Of a stretch of DNA of 64,000 nt, positions 61,601 to 64,000 are shown piece after piece (within the stretch, counting starts at the first letter, position 1; every line of letters begins with the position of its first letter). A program made the position numbers and the translations under genes. The DNA lies in the NCBI GenBank assembly GCA_028671895.1, contig CM053800.1, positions 23,209,886-23,273,885 on the forward strand, in the 5' to 3' direction. The notes beneath the pieces are model-generated. The model saw only the letters and a list, made by a program, of their open reading frames with translations. It did no database searches and had not been told where the DNA came from. Source of the DNA: Oenanthe sinensis. Its lineage: Eukaryota; Streptophyta; Magnoliopsida; Apiales; Apiaceae.

Positions 61601-61800
61601 CATGAATTACATCACTTAAACTACATATTAAGTGGTTCCATTAATATTAGCATTAAACAATTAAAAGTAAATAAAATTACAATTAATTAATATATACAAA
61701 TACTTATGCTGAAACATTTGATACATATAGCATGAATAACATATGACAGCACAAAGTACGAGATCCTGGATATAAATTGACTATACAAAGAGATGCTACA
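58621..61800. other. unassigned AT-rich region
   Basis: No gene, RNA or element structure is recognised. Small ORFs up to about 105 codons exist, without family resemblance or good start context. Features noticed: CACTCAAGTGT repeated in a CT-rich stretch (58855-58900), and a segment GCAAATCCATGCAC repeated imperfectly at 59073, 59256 and 59333. It may be decayed internal sequence of the reverse-oriented Sirevirus, but nothing proves it. Confidence 0.4.
58926..59370. repeat. imperfect local repeat around AAATCCATGCA
   Basis: AAATCCATGCTAG (58939), GCAAATCCATGCACACG (59073), ATATGCAAATCCATGCACTG (59252) and ATATGCAAATCCATGCACTG (59329). The last two also share GCATCAAC upstream and GGATCRTTGA downstream over about 60 bp. 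It looks like an old local duplication of non-coding sequence. Confidence 0.6.
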
Positions 61801-61912
61801 ATGTTAGGTCCCTAGGTCCCGGGTGATCATAGGTAATCTCATAGCGATAATATTGGGTCCCGGGTGGTCACAAGCCAAACATTAATCAGTTCCTAGAGAT
61901 CGTAGACATCTA
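61801..61912. repeat. GGTCCCGG-type repeated module
   Basis: AGGTCCCTAGGTCCCGGGTGATCA (61806-61829), GGGTCCCGGGTGGTCA (61855-61870) and CCTAGAGATCGTAGACATC (61892-61910) repeat one theme. The same theme forms the LTR end at 55921 (GGGTCCCGGAGATCGTAGAG). It may be a remnant of a related LTR end or a promoter-type repeat; too short to decide. Confidence 0.45.
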
Positions 61913-64000
61913 AATAGCATGAACACTCTCTATAAACATTACATTTAAATAAATCAATATTAGACTAGAGTGACATACCTTAGTCAATAGAGCTTTTACT
62001 GGTGTATGATCGTTGAATGAACAATTACTCCTCTTTGCCCGAGAGATCGAACATTTACTCCTTTCGAGATCGAACGTTTACTCCATCTGGACCGGAATAA
62101 TTTTTCAGCTACCAGTTAACATTGTTCCTCGAAACGATACCACGCTCATCCAGATGGAAACTGCATTACCTTCAACACCCAAATATTTCCTTGTAGATAT
62201 TGGTCTTGGCAGCAACTTCACTAAACTCAGCACTCTAGAAACCAGTAGTCTTGACACTAGCAGAGTAGAACCAAAAAAAAACTCCGAACTACCCTTCAGC
62301 TTCTGTATCAATACCAAGTCTTCATGTGGATTGATTCCTTGCGCTAAGTGTATCTGCCTCTGGTTTAATTGAGTTAGTTCCTTGATTCGAACCCTCCTCA
62401 ATCTTGATTAGTTAGTGCATCTTCAGTCTTCATTAAATTCACTCAGAAAAAACCAATGAAATACACTTATACATGCACGACCAATCACTACTCTACTACC
62501 CAGAATCATCAAGAACTGACTCTAGGAAATGTTGTTACACAAAACCCTTTGTTATGACAGATGTGTCCTTAATGTTTCCTTAGATATTCAGTGGGTAGAG
62601 TAGACTTCTTCAAATATGATTGAGATCACCTTGCATTATCTTTAAATTGACAATTTCCTTTCTAATATGCAATCACTCAATCTGGATCACTAAGTGCTCC
62701 TAAGAATCTCAACTCTTACTCAATGAGCACTGCTAGCCTTTGAACATGAAACATGACTAGTTGATCCAACTTACTGATGCTCCCCCTGTGATGCTGCTTG
62801 CAGCTTTTCTTCATCTGGTGTCATCTGATCTTGAGCCCTAAACAGGATGTCAACCTTTAGAAATTCAGAGCTAAAATCAAACGAATGCTAGGGAGCTTGA
62901 TGATGATGTTCACTGCATCTAGATCATCTTAAATCAATCACAGACTCTGTATAAGCTTCTTAACTCCAAATAAGATAGCCCTCCATCACACCATGTGACT
63001 TCAGGCATGATTAATCTTACTTGATGTCTTCTCTTTACATTTGTTGATTAGACTTGCTGTGTCAACTGATTCAGCTGTAGTGAATAGGAAACCTTAAGTC
63101 TATCCATTATCCTTGTAATTTCACTCAAGGTCTGGATTTCCCTATCAACTCCTCCATTTGGTCATGAAGTCCGGAAACTGAACTTTACTCTAGAATACTC
63201 CTTTCAGTGCAGACATAACATAGAACTTCGTTCGTCAACAAATTCCATTACCTGCCCTCAAAGTGTTCTTACAGCAATCTGCCTAATCCTTTGAATGCGA
63301 TTAATCACTGAGATGCTTCATCTATCGAATGCATGAACAACCACCAAAACTAAACAGGGTAGCCTTTGACTTGACTTCCCTTCAACTGACATACTTCACT
63401 AATGTCCTTCTTAAAAGAATTTCATTAGAAGTAGTCCTTTCTTACCAACTTCATCTTTACCGTCGAATCCGTTATCTTGATAAACCAAGTATTAGTTAAT
63501 AAACCAAGTGTGAGAGCATCACTTGTTGTTGCAGCTAACTCCATTCTGATAAACTTCAACGAATAGTTGACTTCATCATAAGCATTACATTTCGTGTCAG
63601 CAATAACCTCACTTCCAGTAGAGTGAGCTTCTATTTCTCTTGACCCCGATCAATACTTGTCATCCCGAAATGATATTAGGAAACCCTTCGCAAAGAATTC
63701 CCTAGGTCTTCCTTAATATTGTGCTTCAGATCATTCAAGAAAAATAGGTAACCTTGCTTAACCATTTGAATACCAAAGCAAAAGTAGTTACATGCCTCGA
63801 ACATGAAAATGTCAGAGATATATAACTTGTACATGTTGAAAGATACTCTGCATTCACAAATGATTAAGACACGTGGTCCTCAATTTGATTGAGTCCAAGG
63901 GTTAGAGATATTTTTAAACATAGTTAACAACAAAGCATTCAAGTTCAACATGCTCATTCTTATTTGACTGATCACTCCTCATCTATATCAGCCTCAACAA
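61913..64000. other. unassigned region to the window end
   Basis: AT-rich sequence with scattered ORFs up to 119 codons on both strands (62013-62372 plus strand overlapping 62105-62401 minus strand), none resembling a known family. A TGCTCCCCCTGTG at 62778 resembles the purine-tract motifs further left, so this may also be degenerate Sirevirus sequence in reverse orientation. Nothing further can be supported. Confidence 0.35.

Noticed and set aside
62013..62401. Overlapping ORFs of 119 codons (plus) and 98 codons (minus)
   Set aside because: They shadow each other, have no recognisable domain and lie in decayed repeat sequence. Neither can be supported as a gene.

Overview
The window looks like repeat-dense heterochromatin from a flowering plant, probably a dicot. 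The evidence is several plant-type Ty1/copia LTR retrotransposons, among them a Sirevirus-lineage element with an extra ORF downstream of pol. They lie in or beside a very large AT-rich satellite array. I see no host protein-coding gene, no rRNA or tRNA gene, and nothing prokaryotic. The species cannot be named from the sequence.

Layout. Positions 1-2504 are the 3' part of a Ty1/copia element (RT-RNase H, purine tract, 3' LTR) inserted into the satellite. Satellite follows in four blocks (2505-4375, 5567-7021, 8212-8652, 20119-51626), about 35 kb or roughly 55% of the window. The monomer is 140 bp, built from three related sub-repeats of 40, 50 and 50 bp. Longer higher-order periods (about 840, 980, 1200, 1440 and 2646 bp) are visible. 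Two LTRs without internal sequence (4376-5566, 7022-8211) sit between satellite blocks with the same 5-bp target duplication and the same flanks, so they arose by one insertion followed by a 2.6-kb tandem duplication. A 5'-truncated Sirevirus of the same family fills 8653-20118: gag, pol, an extra env-position ORF of 1311 codons, polypurine tract and 3' LTR. All three ORFs are broken by stops or frameshifts.

The satellite ends at 51626 against a reverse-oriented copia LTR (51627-53222) with a badly deleted RT/RNase H remnant (to 53930). Next comes a probable Ty3/gypsy-type LTR piece (53931-55916), then a second, reverse-oriented Sirevirus-like LTR (55917 to about 57365) whose internal side carries repeated purine-tract-like motifs. 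From about 58.6 kb to the end I recognise almost nothing, apart from a repeated GGTCCCGG-type module near 61.8 kb.

The most interesting signal is a degenerate 9-10 bp motif (TCRAYNGAT plus A or G, in both orientations). It occurs in dense clusters in the Sirevirus LTRs, in the pol/extra-ORF spacer, and inside three coding regions, where it is always read as Ser-x-Asp. Next in interest are the incorporation of an LTR into satellite higher-order repeats, a small poly(A) insertion with a 15-17 bp target duplication that was amplified with the satellite, and a TATA box plus pyrimidine-rich leader in front of the extra ORF.
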